A stretch of DNA of 64,000 nt from Pinus tabuliformis (GCA_031772625.1 CM062815.1:119482989-119546988); one strand, 5' to 3'. Counted from the stretch's first letter, positions 22,781-36,450 are shown. The notes: generated from the letters alone by a model not told the origin. Made by a program: numbers and translations.

Positions 22781-25700
22781 AAATCTATGGTACATTGACA
22801 GTGGATGTTCGAAACATATGACAGGTGATAAAGAAAAACTTGAATCATATTCTGCTTTAGAAAAGGGAAAGAAAGTTTCTTTTGGAAATGATACTCCTGC
22901 AGCTATAAAAGGAAAAGGCACTGCTCAGTTAAAATATAAGGTCAAAGCTGGAAATTTTTTGTATGTTGATGGATTGAAGCATAATCTTCTAAGTGTCAGC
23001 CAAATGTGTGATCAAGGAACCGAGGTGATATTTAGATCAAACGGATGTCGTGTTCGTGATCTTGATACAGGTGAAACAGTGATCAAAGGTAGAAGAACTC
23101 CAAATAATCTATACATATTTGAAGAAGGACAACAACAATGCTATTTGAGCAAGGATGATGAACACTGGTTATGGCACCGGAGGTTGGGGCATCTAAGCTT
23201 TTCACAAATAAGGAAAGCATGCAAATATCAGGCAGTTCATGGTCTTCCAGATATCAAAATTCCAGACAACACCATATGCAAATCATGTCAGTTTGGAAAG
23301 CAAACCAGAACTAACTTTCCAGAGAAGGAAGGATCAGCTAGCATGCCTCTTGAGCTAGTCCATACAGATGTATGTGGTCCATTTAGGAAAAGGACACCTC
23401 GAGGAGAATAATACTTGATATTATTCATTGACGATTTCTCCAGGTTTGTTTGGTTAGGACTTATGAAGCACAAAGACGAAGCATTCAAGAAATTCAAATC
23501 CTTCAAAGCCTTGGTTGAAAATGAATCAGGTTACAAAATTAAGTGCCTTAGGTCTGACAGAGGTGGGGAGTTTACCTCAAATGAATTTTTCGATTTCTGT
23601 GAAAAACATGGGATAAGAAGAGAATTCTCTACAGCTAGAACTCCTCAGCAAAATGGAGTGGTGGAAAGGATGAACAGAACAGTCCAACAAATGGCTCGTG
23701 CTATGCTGGATGAATATGGAACTCCCACAACTTTCTGGGGTGAAGCCGCATATGCTGCGGTTGTTATTCTCAACAAAACAAATGTCCGAGTGAACAACAC
23801 TCAAAATCCTCATGAGCTCTGGTATGGTGAGACTCCTTCGGTAAGCATTTCAAAATCTTTGGGAGCAAATGCTATATTAAGAATACTGATGAGCAACTTG
23901 GCAAACTTGAACCTAGAGCAGATGAAGGCATTCTTCTTGGTTATTCTCCATACAGCAAAGCATATAAGTGCTACAATAAAAGACTTGGAATAATTGTTGA
24001 CAGCATTGATGTAGTGGTTGATGAAAAGGGATACATTCCTAGGCAAGTAAATCATGAAAATATCGAAGAAGATGAAGACTACCCTCAAAGACAGAATGAT
24101 GAAGAAGAAGAACCTGAAGAAGCACCAGAGGAACAGATAAGGATAGAAGAGAAGACTCCATCCTGGTACGTTCAGAAGAATCATACAGAATCTCAGATTT
24201 TGGGGCAGAAAGAAGCAGGTGTACAAACAAGAAGAACAATTGCAGAAGCTTCAAGCTATTTGGCATTACTCTCCTCCACTGAACCACAAAATGTAAAAGA
24301 GGCATGCAAAGATGAATGTTGGGTCAAAGCAATGGATGAAGAACTTGAGCAGATCGAAAAGAACAACACTTGGGAGTTGGTTCCTAGACCAAAGGATAAG
24401 AATGTTATAGGGACAAAATGGGTCTTCAAAAATAAGTTGAATGAAAATGGGGAAGTAATTAGAAACAAGGCAAGACTTGTTTGTAAAGGGTATGCGCAGC
24501 AAGAAGGAATAGATTTTAAGGAAACTTTTGCTCCTGTTGCAAGACTTGAGGCCATCCGAATGTTCCTTGCTCTCTCAAGCTTTCAAAAGTTCAAAGTATT
24601 TCAAATGGACGTGAAATCAGCCTTTCTGAATGGAGACTTAGAAGAAGAAGTATACATTGAGCATCCAGATGGTTTCATTCTTGGAAATGATCCAAATCTT
24701 GTATGTAGACTGAAAAAGGCTCTCTATGGTCTTAAACAAGCTCCAAGGGCTTGGTACTATCGTTTGGACAAATATCTTCATCAACAAGGTTTTTCAAAAG
24801 GATCAGCAGATAGCAATCTTTATATAAAAATTGAAAATGACAAATTGCTAATACTTGTTGTGTATGTAGATGACATTATCTTTGGCAGCAATGAAGAATC
24901 TATGAGTCAAAGCTTTGCCTTGGTGATGCAGAAAGAATTCGAAATGTCCTTGCTTGAAGAATTGACATATTTTCTTGGCCTGCAAATCCAACAAAAGGAA
25001 GGAGGGATCTTCTTGTCTCAAACCAAGTATCTCAAGCAGATTTTGAATAAATATGGCATGGAAGATGCAAAACCAGTATGTACACCCATGGTCATAGGAT
25101 GTAGCCTCAGTGAAAATGATGAATCAGCAGCAGTACATCAACCAACCTACAGATCTATGATTGGAAGTATACTTTATTTGACAGGTACCCGACCAGTCAT
25201 CATGCATGCAGTAGGAATAATGGGAACATTTCAGGCAAATCCAAAGGAAACTCATCTTCAGGTAGTAAAGAGAATCTTCAAATATCTTCAAGGGACTCAA
25301 AATTATGGCTTATGGTATCCTAGAGATACAGATCTCACACTTCATGCTTATACTGATGCAGATTCGCCCGGAAGCGTGGATGACAGGAAGAGCACAAGTG
25401 GTGGTGCATTCTTTATGGGTTCCAGATTAGTATCTTGGTTCAACAAGAAACATAGTTCGATTTCCTTGTCTACAGCTGAAGCAGAATATGTTGCTGCTGC
25501 ATCTTGCTGCACTCAACTCCTTTGGATGATGCAGACCTTGAAAGATTTTCAAATCACTTGTACACAACCTATCTCCATCTTATTTGATAATACAAGTGCA
25601 ATCAACATTTCAAAGAACCCAGTCATGCATTCAAAAACCAAGCACATACCAATCAAGTATCAATTTCTCCGGGAACAAGTGCTTGAACAAAAGGTCAAGT

Positions 25701-25819
25701 TGGAGTATGTTCCTTCTAAGGAACAGGTTGCTGATATACTCACCAAACCATTGCCTAGGGAGACCTTTGAATACCTCAGGCGAAAGCTGGGGGTTGTTGA
25801 TGCATCATCTTTTTGTTGA
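22780..25819 (+). pseudogene. copia pol, unit 2
   Basis: Protease DSG at about 22797, integrase first acid at 23367 and core glutamate at 23664, RT YVDD at 24863-24874, RNase H near 25350, natural C-terminus at 25819 after [16 protein letters not shown]. It carries the GK-containing form of the EQLGKLEPR stretch, as do units 4 and 5, but shares MGTFQ and HSSISLS with unit 1. Few interruptions, yet not whole. Confidence 0.92.
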
Positions 25820-26154
25820 ATCTCTTCTGATTGTTGGTTGTACGCAAGGTTCATCTGAAGGATATGCGTACATGTGCTGGGTTGCTGATTGGTCAAAGAT
25901 CAAATGGCACAGGTTCAGGGGGAGCATATCATGCATTGTTGGCATTATGGAGGAAGTACAGAAGGAGATCATGGATGTTGGTCTGAATATTGCTGCAATA
26001 CGTCTCTATCTCTTTCATGGTCATTTATGGTGTTTGATGGATTATGGTTCTTTGCAGATCTGGTTTATAGTCAGGGGGAGCATAACCCTTTGCCCTTGAT
26101 GTCAAAGGGGGAGAATGATTGGTTGTTGTTGCCATCAAGTCCAAAGGGGGAGAT

Positions 26155-27830
26155 TGTTGGCATTATGATACATATGTTGTACTTGATGGCAACCCACTCA
26201 TCTCAGATGATAAATTATAGTGCAGCAAAGTTCACGCACTTTTATGCAGAGAAAATTTTATTTCATGTAGAGAAAAGTTCACGCACTTTTATGCAGAGAA
26301 AAGTTTATTTCATGTAGAGAAAAGTTCACGCACTTTCATGCAGAGAAAATTCCCTTTCATGAAGAGAAAAGTTCACGCACTTATATGCAGAGAAAAGTTT
26401 ATTTCATGTAGAGAAAAGTTCACGCACTTTTATGCAGAGAAAAGTTTATTTCATGTAGAGAAAAGTTCACGCACTTTTATGCAGAGAAAAGTTTATTTCA
26501 TGTAGAGAAGAGTTCACGCACTTTCATGCAGAGAAAAGTCCCTTTCATGAAGAGAAAAGTTCACGCACTTTCATGGTTGGATCATGGTATTAGTCCGACA
26601 ATTTTTGATCGTATGGTTTTGGTCCGTGGTATTGCATCCAAAGGTGTTGATCTCACGCACTTTCATGGTTGGTTCATGGTATTAGTCCTATAGTTTTTGA
26701 TCCTATGGTTTTGGCTCGTGGTATTGCATCCAAAAGTATTGATCTCACGCTCTTTCATGGTTGGTTCATGGTATTAGTCCAACAGTTTTTTTTGATCCTA
26801 TGGTTTTGGACCATGGTATTGTGGAAGGCCTAAGACTATAAAAGAGGAAGGAGATCATTTGGCAAAGTATCATCGAATGAATTGAATATCTAATAAGTGC
26901 TAGATCTGAAATATTTGTGATTGGGTTATGGTGCAGATCTGGATCTGAATGAAGGAGGAACCTTAGCGCATAAAGAAGGATAAGTTCTTTTGATGGGTCA
27001 TAATCTTTATGCTTGAATACTAGTATCTTTGCATGATTTTGATCTGTTATATGAGGCGCATGCTTGATCTATAAATATGACAATCTGGGTTAATTAGTGT
27101 CGAATATTTGAAAGAAGGAATTATCCTTTATAGATCTGCACGCAGGTTTCAGGTTGTTGAAGTAGCGTATATCTTTAAATTATGATCTAGCTGCCTCTGT
27201 CTATTGCTGCAGTATTCTGGGTTCAGAATTTGGTGTGTGGTTACTGTTACTGTGTTCTGGGTACAGCTGTCAGAGAAGTGTTTACTTAATTCAATGCTAA
27301 TTGGGAAAGGAGATTGTTTGATGTAGATATACTTGATGATTGATTGATGTTCATGGATCCAGTCTGAAAATTTATGAAACGTGGTCCCTGGAAGAAAGAG
27401 AAGGTTGTAGCCTTCAGTAGGTCTACACCTACGTACTAGTATCTTGGCTAGTACAAGAGCTAAGGGGGTTGTAGCTCCCTTCCAGGAGAAGCTGGAGAAC
27501 GAGAGAGGGTTGTAGCTCTCTGCAGGTTGTAGCCTGCGTACTGGTAAAGGACTGCACCAGTACAAAATCATTGTAAAAGGAGTTTCTAATTGAAAGAAGA
27601 TAGAGACATATTGCAGCAGGTGGTTTTCACCCACATTGGGTTTCCACCTTATATCTGGTGTTCTTTTGTGTGACTATTTTCTTTTCTTGTTCCTGCTCAT
27701 TATTTTGTGATACTGACATACAAAGTAATGATCAATATTTTAAGAATTATTCAAAGTATAAATAAGGTAGATATATTGAAAAGAATTTGATAATACTGAT
27801 TCACCCCCCCTCTCAGTATTATTTCCAACA
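26155..27830 (+). mobile_element. Array LTR 3
   Basis: 1676 bp. U3 minisatellite 26227-26574, TATAAAAG 26837-26844, hairpin chain 27400-27563, minus-strand 161-codon open frame 27149-27634. The hairpin chain is seen here in its fullest form. Confidence 0.93.
27400..27563 (+). other. Eight abutting hairpins in R-U5 of LTR 3
   Basis: Inverted repeats in order: GAAGG/CCTTC with loop TTGTAG (27400-27415); GTAGGT/ACCTAC (27417-27432); GTACTAG/CTAGTAC (27433-27454); GAGCTA/TAGCTC (27457-27477); TTCCAG/CTGGAG (27480-27497); AGAGAG/CTCTCT (27502-27521); GCAGG/CCTGC with loop TTGTAG (27522-27537); GTACTGGT/ACCAGTAC (27538-27563). Gaps between them are zero to four bases. The equivalent block is 164 nt long in all six LTRs (13557, 20458, 27400, 34122, 41083, 48033 are the starts). 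The repeats are seen; RNA folding is inferred. Confidence 0.85.
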
Positions 27831-27890
27831 ATTGGTATCAGAGCAGGTCCTTCTGAAGAAGCTTGATCACTTGAAGGAAGATCCAACATC

Positions 27891-29725
27891 ATGAGCAACT
27901 ACGAGAGGGAAGCATCAATCAAGCCACCGATTTTTGATGGGACAAACTTCGTATATTGGAAGGTAAGAGTTACTGCTACTGCCTATCTTCAATCTTTGGG
28001 TACAGAAGTATGGGACATTATAGAAACAGGGTATACTTTTCCATCAGCTACTCCTACAGATTCAGCTGAGAAGAAGAAATATGAAACAAATGCAAAGGCG
28101 GTTAATACTCTTCTAGGATGTCTATCTCAATCTGAATTCGTGAAGGTTATGCAATATAAATCCGCAAAAGAAATATGGGACAAGATTGTCTTGAGCTACG
28201 AAGGAGATGAACAGGTAAAACGTGCAAAACTCCAAACCCTCAGGATTCAGTATGAGAATCTCAGAATGTACAATGATGAAAGTGTGGCTAACTATTTCCT
28301 TCGGGTAGATGAGATTGTTAATTGTATGAAAAACTTGGGTGAAGAAATAAAAGAGGCTGTTGTGGTTGAAAAAGTCCTAAGATCATTGTCCCCCAAGTTT
28401 GAATCTAAAGTGTCTGCAATAGAAGAAAAGGAAAATCTACGAACTCTTACTATGTCTCAGCTACACGGAATCCTAACTGCTTATGAAATGAGAAAAGGAG
28501 GTCCATCAGACAGGAGAGAAGCTGCTTTTAAGGCTTCAGGCAAAGGAGACTACTATGAATCAAGTCACGTACCAGAAGAAGAAGAAGAAGAATAAAATTT
28601 TGTCAGAAATCTTCAACGGGGTACTGGAAGGTTCAGAGGTAAGCTACCTTTTAAATGTTTTTCTTGTGGAAGAGTAGGTCATTATGCTGCCAAATGTCCT
28701 CATAAGGATAAGATTGACAAAGGAAAGGAACCTGCTAGATGGAACAAGAAACAGAATGCAAATAAGAAAAGCTACTACACTCATGAAGATAGTGATGGTC
28801 TATAAAATAGTGATGAAGATGAATGAGGTAATGACTATAAACTTTTAATGGCATTTGAAGATGATGATTACGTGGATGCTATAGATGTGGACAGCTTTTA
28901 TGAAGAGATTTCTAGACTTAAGACATGTATAGAAGAAAAGAATATGATCATTGATACTCTACAATTTCAAATTGATGAAAAAGAAAAATATCTTGAAAAG
29001 TTAGAAGGTGAAATTGTTGGCCTTAGAAAAGAAATTGAGAAAACAAAGGCTATTAATCTTAAGTTTGTCAAAGGATCTGAAACTCTGGATGAGATCATCA
29101 ATGTACAACGTTCTCCGCTAAACAAGACAGGTCTGGGGTATAATGGAGAAACATCTCAAGCATCCACCTCAAAGAGTTATCTTGATGCAGCAAGAAGGAA
29201 TGAGAAAAAGCACAATGGGGATCACCAGGTAAAGAAGGGATGAACTACATCAAGAACGAACAAAGACTATTAGGTAAACCAGGGGCAATATGTCTTAAGG
29301 ATGAACAAAAGCTACAACCAGCCACAGGTAAAATCTTCTCAATTTACTTCAAGAATGGATGACAATAGAAATTACTATCATAGCCGGTAGATTTGATAAT
29401 CGCAGAAGTTTCTTCAATGGGCAATGTTTCTCCTACCATAACTTTGGTCACAAAGCAGCTCAATGTGTTGCATATAAAACAATCATGACTAGAGAAGCTC
29501 AAAAACAAAGAAGTATGATCGGGATTACAAAAAGGACCTATAACAACTTTTCGGCTCTTGAAAATGAAGTTGAATGTTCTATTTGCAATAACTTTGGTCA
29601 TGAAGATTCTGAATGCAGGAGCAGGTTTCAGCAGACAAAGGAACAAGCCTCAAGCACCAGAACATGGAGAATAAAGGAACCACAAACAAAAAGATGTAGG
29701 ATAGCATTTTATGCAGAAGGACAAG
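27891..29725 (+). pseudogene. SIRE-type copia gag, unit 3
   Basis: Same layout as unit 2: capsid start at 27891, first zinc knuckle at about 28656-28697, coiled-coil segment about 28890-29050, last knuckle near 29575-29616. Compared with the other units it has a two-residue in-frame extension in the stretch VRVTATAYLQSL. Broken. Confidence 0.88.
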
Positions 29726-32700
29726 AAAATCTATGGTGCATTGACAGTGGATGTTCGAAACATATGACAGGTGATAAAGAAAAACTTGAATCATATTCTG
29801 CTTTAGAAAATGGAAAGAAAGTTTCTTTTGGAAATGATACTCCTGCAGCTATAAAAGGAAAAGGCACTGCTCAGTTAAAAGAAAAGGTCAAAGCTGGAAA
29901 TGTTTTGTATGTTGATGGATTGAAGCGTAATCTTCTAAGTGTCAGCCAGATGTGTGATCAAGGAACCGAGGTGATATTTAGATCAAACGGATGTCGTGTT
30001 CGTGATCTTGATACAGGTGAAACAGTGATCAAAGGTAGAAGAACTCCAAATAATCTATACATATCTGAAGAAGGACAACAACAATGCTATTTGAGCAAGG
30101 ATGATGAACACTGGTTATGGCACCGGAGGTTGGGGCATCTAAGCTTTTCACAAATAAGGAAACCATGAAAATATCAGGCAGTTCGTGGTCTTCCAGATAT
30201 CAAAATTCTAGACAACACCATATGCAAATAATGTCAGTTTGGAAAGCAAACCAGAACTAACTTTCCAGAGAAGGAAGGATCAGCTAGCATGCCTCTTGAG
30301 CTAGTCCATACAGATGTATGTGGTCCATTTAGGAAAAGGACACCTCGAGGAGAAGAATACTTGATATTATTCATTGACGATTTCTCCAGGTTTGTTTGGT
30401 TAGGACTTATGAAGCACAAAGACGAAGCATTCGAGAAATTCAAATCCTTCAAAGCCTTGGTTGAAAATGAATCAGGTTACAAAATTAAGTGCCTCAGGTC
30501 TAACAGAGGTGGGGAGTTTACCTCAAATTTATTTTTCGATTTCTGTGAAGAACATGGGATAAGAAGAGAATTCTCTATAGCTAGAACTCCTTAGCAAAAT
30601 GGAGTGGTGGAAAGGATGAACAGAACAGTCCAAAAAATGGCTCGTGCTATGCTGGATGAGTCTGGAACTCCGCAACTTTCTGGGGTGAAGCCGCATATGC
30701 TGCGATTGTTATTCTCAACAAAACAAATGTCCGAGTGAACAGCACTCAAACTCCTCATGAGCTCTGGTATGGTGAGACTCCTTCGGTAAAGCATTTCAAA
30801 ATCTTTGGGAGCAAATGCTATATTAAGAATACTGATGAGCAACTTGAACCTAGAGCAGATGAAGGCATTCTTCTTGGTTATTCTCCATACAACAAAGCAT
30901 ATAAGTGCTACAATAAAAGACTTGGAAGAATTGTTGATAGCATTGATGTAGTGGTTGATGAAAAGGGATACATTCCTAGGCAAGTAAATCATGAAACTAT
31001 CGAAGAAGATGAAGACTACCCTCAAAGACAGAATGTTGAAGAAGAAGAACCTCAAGAAGCACCAGAGGAACAGATAAGGATAGAAGAGAAGACTCCATCC
31101 CGGTACGTTCAGAAGAATCATCCAGAATCTCAGATTTTGGGGCAGAAAGAAGCAGGTGTACAAAAAACAAGAACAATTGCAGAAGCTTCAAGCTATTTGG
31201 CATTACTCTCCTCCACTGAACCACAAAATGTAAAAGAGGCATGCAAAGATGAATGTTGGGTCAAAGCAATGGATGAAGAACTTGAGCAGATCGAAAAGAA
31301 CAACACTTGGGAGTTGGTTCCTAGACCAAAGGATAAGAATGTTATAGGGACAAAATGGGTCTTCAAAAATAATTTGAATGAAAATGGGGAAGTAATTAGA
31401 AACAAGGCATAACTTGTTTGTAAAGGGTATGCGCAGCAAGAAGGAATAGATTTTGAGGAAACTTTTGCTCCTGTTGCAAGACTTGAGGCCATCCGAATGT
31501 TCCTTGCTCTCTCAAGCTTTCAAAAGTTCAAAGTATTTCAAATGGACGTGAAATCAGCCTTTCTGAATGGAGACTTAGAAGAAGAAGTATACATTGAGCA
31601 GCCAGATGGTTTCATTCTTGGAAATGATCCAAATCTTGTATGCAGACTGAAAAAGGCTCTCTATGGTCTTAAACAAGCTCCAAGGGCTTGGTACTATCGT
31701 TTGGACAAATATCTTCATCAACAAGGTTTTTCAAAAGGATCAGCAGATAGAAATCTTTATATAAAAATTGAAAATGACAAATTGCTAATACTTGTTGTGT
31801 ATGTAGATGACATTATCTTTGGTAGCAATGAAGAATCTATGAGTCAAAGCTTTGCCTTGGTGATGCAGAAATAATTCGAAATGTCCTTGCTTGGAGAATT
31901 GACATATTTTCTTGGCCTACAAATCCAACAAAAGGATGGAGGGATCTTCTTGTCTCAAACCAAGTATCTCAAGCAAATTTTGAAGAAATATGGCATGGAA
32001 GATGCAAAACTAGTATGTACACCCATGGTCACAGGATGTAGCCTCAATGAAAATGATGAATCAGCAGCAGTACATCAACCAACCTACAGATCTATGATTG
32101 GAAGTATACTTTATTTGACAGGTACCCGACCAGACATCATGCATGCAGTAGGAATAATGGGAAGATTTCAGGCAAATCCAAAGGAAACTCATCTTCAGGA
32201 AGTAAAGAGAATCTTCAAATATCTTGAAGGGACTCAAAATTATGGCTTATGGTATCCTAGAGATACAGATCTCACACTTCATGCTTATACTGATGCAGAT
32301 TGGGTAGGAAGCGTGGATGACAGGAAGAGCACAAGTGATGGTGCATTCTTTATGGGTTCCAGATTAGTATCTTGGTTCAGCAAGAAACAGAGTTCGATTG
32401 CCTTGTCTACAGCTGAAGCAGAATATGTTGCTGCTGCATCTTGCTGCACTCAACTCCTTTGGATGATGCAGACCTTGCAGGATTTTCAAATCACTTGTAC
32501 ACCACCTATCTCCATCTTATGTGATAATACAAGTGCAATCAGCATTTCAAAGAACCCAGTCATGCATTCAAAAACCAAGCACATACCAATCAAGTATCAA
32601 TTTCTCCGGGAACAAGTGCTTGAACAAAAGGTCAAGTTGGAGTATGTTCGTTCTAAGGAACAGGTTTCTGATATACTCACCAAACCATTGCCTAGGGAGA

Positions 32701-32755
32701 CCTTCGAATACCTCAGGCGAAAGCTGGGGGTTGTTGATGCATCATCTTGTTGTTG
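29725..32755 (+). pseudogene. copia pol, unit 3
   Basis: Protease DSG near 29743, integrase first acid at 30313, RT YVDD at 31800-31811, RNase H near 32290, natural C-terminus at 32755. Marker states are mixed: EQLEPR (short form) and LQDFQ as in unit 1, but FEETF, MGRFQ and QSSIALS as in units 4 and 5. This points to exchange between units. Broken many times. Confidence 0.9.
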
Positions 32756-33111
32756 AATCTCTTCTGATTGTTGGTTGTACGCAAGGTTCATCTGAAGTAT
32801 ATGCGTACATGTGCTGGGTTGTGGATTGCTCAAAGATAAAATGGCATAGGTTCAGGGGGAGCATATCATGCATTGTTGGCATTATGGAGGAAGTATAGAA
32901 GGAGATCATGGATGCTGGTCTGAATATTGCTGCAATACGTCTCTATCTCTTTCATGGTCATTTATGGTGTTTGATGGATTATGGTTCTTCTTTGCAGATC
33001 TGGTTTATAGTCAGGGGGAGCATGTTCTTAGGGGGAGCATAACCCTTTGCCCTTGATGTCAAAGGGGGAGAATGATTGGTTGTTGTTGCCATCAAGTCCA
33101 AAGTGGGAGAT

Positions 33112-34552
33112 TGTTGGCATTATGATACATATGTTGTACTTGATGGCAACCCACTCGTCTCAGATGATAAATTATTGTGCAGCAAAGTTCACGCACTTTT
33201 ATGCAGAGAAAAGTTTATTTCATGTAGAGAAAAGTTCACGCACTTTCATGCAGAGAAAAGTCCCTTTCATGAAGAGAAAAGTTCACGCACTTTCATGGTT
33301 GGCTCATGGTATTAGTCCGATAGTTTTTGATCCTATGGTTTTGGTCCGTGGTATTGCATCCAAAAGTGTTGATCTCACGCACTTTCATGGTTGGTTCATG
33401 GTATTAGTCCTATAGTTTTTGATCCTATGGTTTTGGCTCGTGGTATTGCATCCAAAAGTATTGATCTCACGCTCTTTCATGGTTGGTTCATGGTATTAGT
33501 CCAACAGTTTTTTTTGATCCTATGGTTTTGGACTGTGGTATTGTGGAAGACCTAAGACTATAAAAGAGGAAGGAGATCATTTGGCAAAGTATCATCGAAT
33601 GAATTGAATATCTAATAAGTGCTAGATCTGAAATATTTGTGATTGGGTTATGGTGCAGATCTGGATCTGAATGAAGGAGGAACCTTAGCGCATAAAGAAG
33701 GATAAGTTCTTTTGATGGGTCATAATCTTTATGCTTGAATAACAGTATCTTTGCATGATTTTGATCTGTTATATGAGGCGCATGCTTGATCTATAAATCT
33801 GACAATCTAGGTTAATTAGTGTCGAATATTTGAAAGAACGAATTATCCTTTATAGATCTGCACGCAGGTTTCAGGTTGTTGAAGTAGCGTATATATTTAA
33901 ATTATGATCTAGCTGCCTCTGTCTATTCCTACAATATTCTGGGTTCAGAATTTGGTGTGTGGTTACTGTTACTGTGTTTTGGGTACAGCTGCCAGAGAAG
34001 TGTTTACTTGATTCAGTGCTAATTGGGAAAGGAGATTGTTTGATGCAGATATACTTGATGATTGGTTGATGTTCATGGATCCAATCTGAAAATTTATGAA
34101 ACGTGGTCCCTGGAAGAAAGAGAAGGTTGTAGCCTTCAGTAGGCCTGCATCTACATACTAGTATCTTGGCTAGTACAAGAGCTAAGTGGGTTGTAGCTCC
34201 CTTCCAGGAGAATCTGGAGAACGAGAGAGGGTTGTAGCTCTCTGCAGGTTGTAGCCTGCGTACTGGTAAAGGACTGCACCAGTACAAAATCATTGTAAAA
34301 GGAGTTTCTAATTGAAAGAAGATAGAGACATATTGCAGCAGGTGGTTTTCACCCACATTCGGTTTCCACCTTATATCTGGTGTTCTTTTGTGTGACTATT
34401 TGCTTTTCTTGTTCCTGCTCATTATTTTATGATACTGACATACAAAGTAATGATCAATATTTGAAGAATTATTCAAAGTATAAATAAGGTAGATATATTG
34501 AAAAGAATTTGATAATAGTGATTCACCCCCCCTCTCAGTATTATTTCCAACA
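33112..34552 (+). mobile_element. Array LTR 4 (short form)
   Basis: 1441 bp, about 235 shorter than LTR 3. Nearly all of the difference is in the U3 minisatellite, which here spans only 33184-33296. The following three 100-bp repeats, TATAAAAG at 33559-33566, the hairpin chain at 34122-34285 and the minus-strand 161-codon frame at 33871-34356 are all kept at full length. Confidence 0.93.
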
Positions 34553-34612
34553 ATTTGTATTAGAGCAGGTCCTTCTGAAGAAGCTTGATCGCTTGAAGGA
34601 AGATCCAACATC

Positions 34613-36450
34613 ATGAGCAACTACGAGAGGGAAGCATCAATCAAGCCACCGATTTTTGATGGGACAAACTTCGTATATTGGAAGGTAAGAGTTACTGCCT
34701 ATCTTCAATCTTTGGGTACAGAAGTATGGGACATTATAGAAACAGGGTATACTTTTCCATCAGCTACTCCTACAGATTCAGCTGAGAAGAAGAAATATGA
34801 AACAAATGCAAAGGCGGTTAATACTCTTCTAGGATGTCTATCTCAATCTGAATTCGTGAAGGTTATGCAATATAAATCCACAAAAGAAATATGGGACAAG
34901 ATTGTATTGAGCTACGAAGGAGATGAACAGGTAAAACGTGCAAAACTCCAAACCCTCAGGATTCATTATGAGAATCTCAGAATGTACAATGATGAAAGTG
35001 TGGCTAACTATTTCCTTCGGGTAGATGAGATTGTTAATTGTATGAAAAACTTGGGTGAAGAAATAAAAGAGGTTGTTGTGGTTGAAAAAGTCCTAAGATC
35101 ATTGTCCCCCAAGTTTGAATCTAAAGTGTCTGCAATAGAAGAAAAGGAAAATCTACGAACTCTTACTATGTCTCAGCTACACGGAATCCTAACTGCTTAT
35201 GAAATGAGAAAAGGAGGTCCATCAGACAGGAGAGAAGCTTCTTTTAAGGCTTCAGGGAAAGGAGACTACTATGAATCAAGTCACGTACCAGAAGAAGAAG
35301 AAGAAGAATCAAATTTTGTCACAAATCTTCAACGGGGTACTGGAAGGTTCAGAGGTAAGCTACCTTTTAAATGTTTTTCTTGTGGAAGAGTAGGTCATTA
35401 TGCTGCCAAATTTCCTCATAAGGATAATATTGACAAAGGAAAGGAACCTACTAGATGGAACAAGAAACAGAATGCAAATAAGAAAAGCTACTACACTCAT
35501 GAAGATAGTGATGGTCTATCAAATAGTGATGAAGATGAACGAGGTAATGACTATAAACTTTTAATGGCATTTGAAGATGATGATTACATGGATGCTATAG
35601 ATGTGGATAGATTTTATGAAGAGATTTCTAGACTTAAGACATGTATAGAAGAAAAGAATATGATCATTGATACTCTACAATTTCAAATTGATGAAAAAGA
35701 AAAATATCTTGAAAAGTTAGAAGGTGAAATTGTTGGCCTTAGAAAAGAAATTGAGAAAACAAAGGCTATTAATCTTAAGTTTGTCAAAGGATCTGAAACT
35801 CTGGATGAGATCATCAATGTACAACGTTCTCCACTAAACAAGACAAGTCTGGGGTATAATGGAGAAACATCTCAAGCATCCACCTCAAAGAGTTATCTTG
35901 ATGCAGCAAGAAGGAATGAGCAAAAGCACAATGGAGATCACCAGGTAAAGAAGGGATGAACTACATCAAGAACGAACAAAGACTATCAGGTAAACCAGGG
36001 GCAATATGTCTTCAGGATGAACAAAAGCTACAACCAGCCACAGGTAAAATATTCTCAATTTACTTCAAGAATGGATGACAATAGAAATTACAATCATTTA
36101 GCCAGTAGATTTGATAATCGCAGAAGTTTCTTCAATGGCAAATGTTTCTCCTGCCATAACTTCGGTCACAAAGCAGCTCAATGTGTTTCATATAAAACAA
36201 TCATGACTAGAGAAGCTCAAAAACAAAGAAGTATGATCGGGATTACAAAAAGGACCTATAACAACTTTTCGGCTCTTGAAAATGAAGTTGAATGTTCTAT
36301 TTGAAATAGCTTTGGTCATGAAGATTCTGAATGCAGGAGTAGGTTTCAGCAGACAAAGGAACAAGCCTCAAGCACCAGAACATGGAGAATAAAGGAACCA
36401 CAAACAGAAAGATGTGGGAAAGCATTTTATGCAGAGGGACAAGAAAATCT
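34613..36450 (+). pseudogene. SIRE-type copia gag, unit 4
   Basis: The capsid, first knuckle, lysine-rich, acidic and coiled-coil regions all lie in the first three quarters of the region, followed by the two C-terminal knuckle regions before protease. The stretch LDEIINVQRSPLNKT is present, as in units 3 and 5. Broken. Confidence 0.88.

Larger units (their letters stand above)
20889..26154 (+). mobile_element. Array unit 2 internal region
   Basis: 5266 bp. Primer site TGGTATCAGAGC at 20891-20902 is an exact match to the canonical site. Gag about 20949-22780, pol about 22780-25819, polypurine tract AAAGGGGGAGA at 26143-26153. Its tail has one fewer GGGGGAG tract than the other units. The least damaged unit together with unit 5, with about four interruptions. 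Confidence 0.9.
27831..33111 (+). mobile_element. Array unit 3 internal region
   Basis: 5281 bp. Exact primer site TGGTATCAGAGC at 27833-27844, gag about 27891-29725, pol about 29725-32755, polypurine tract at 33100-33110 next to LTR 4. It has the most interruptions of the five units, about nine or ten. Confidence 0.9.
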
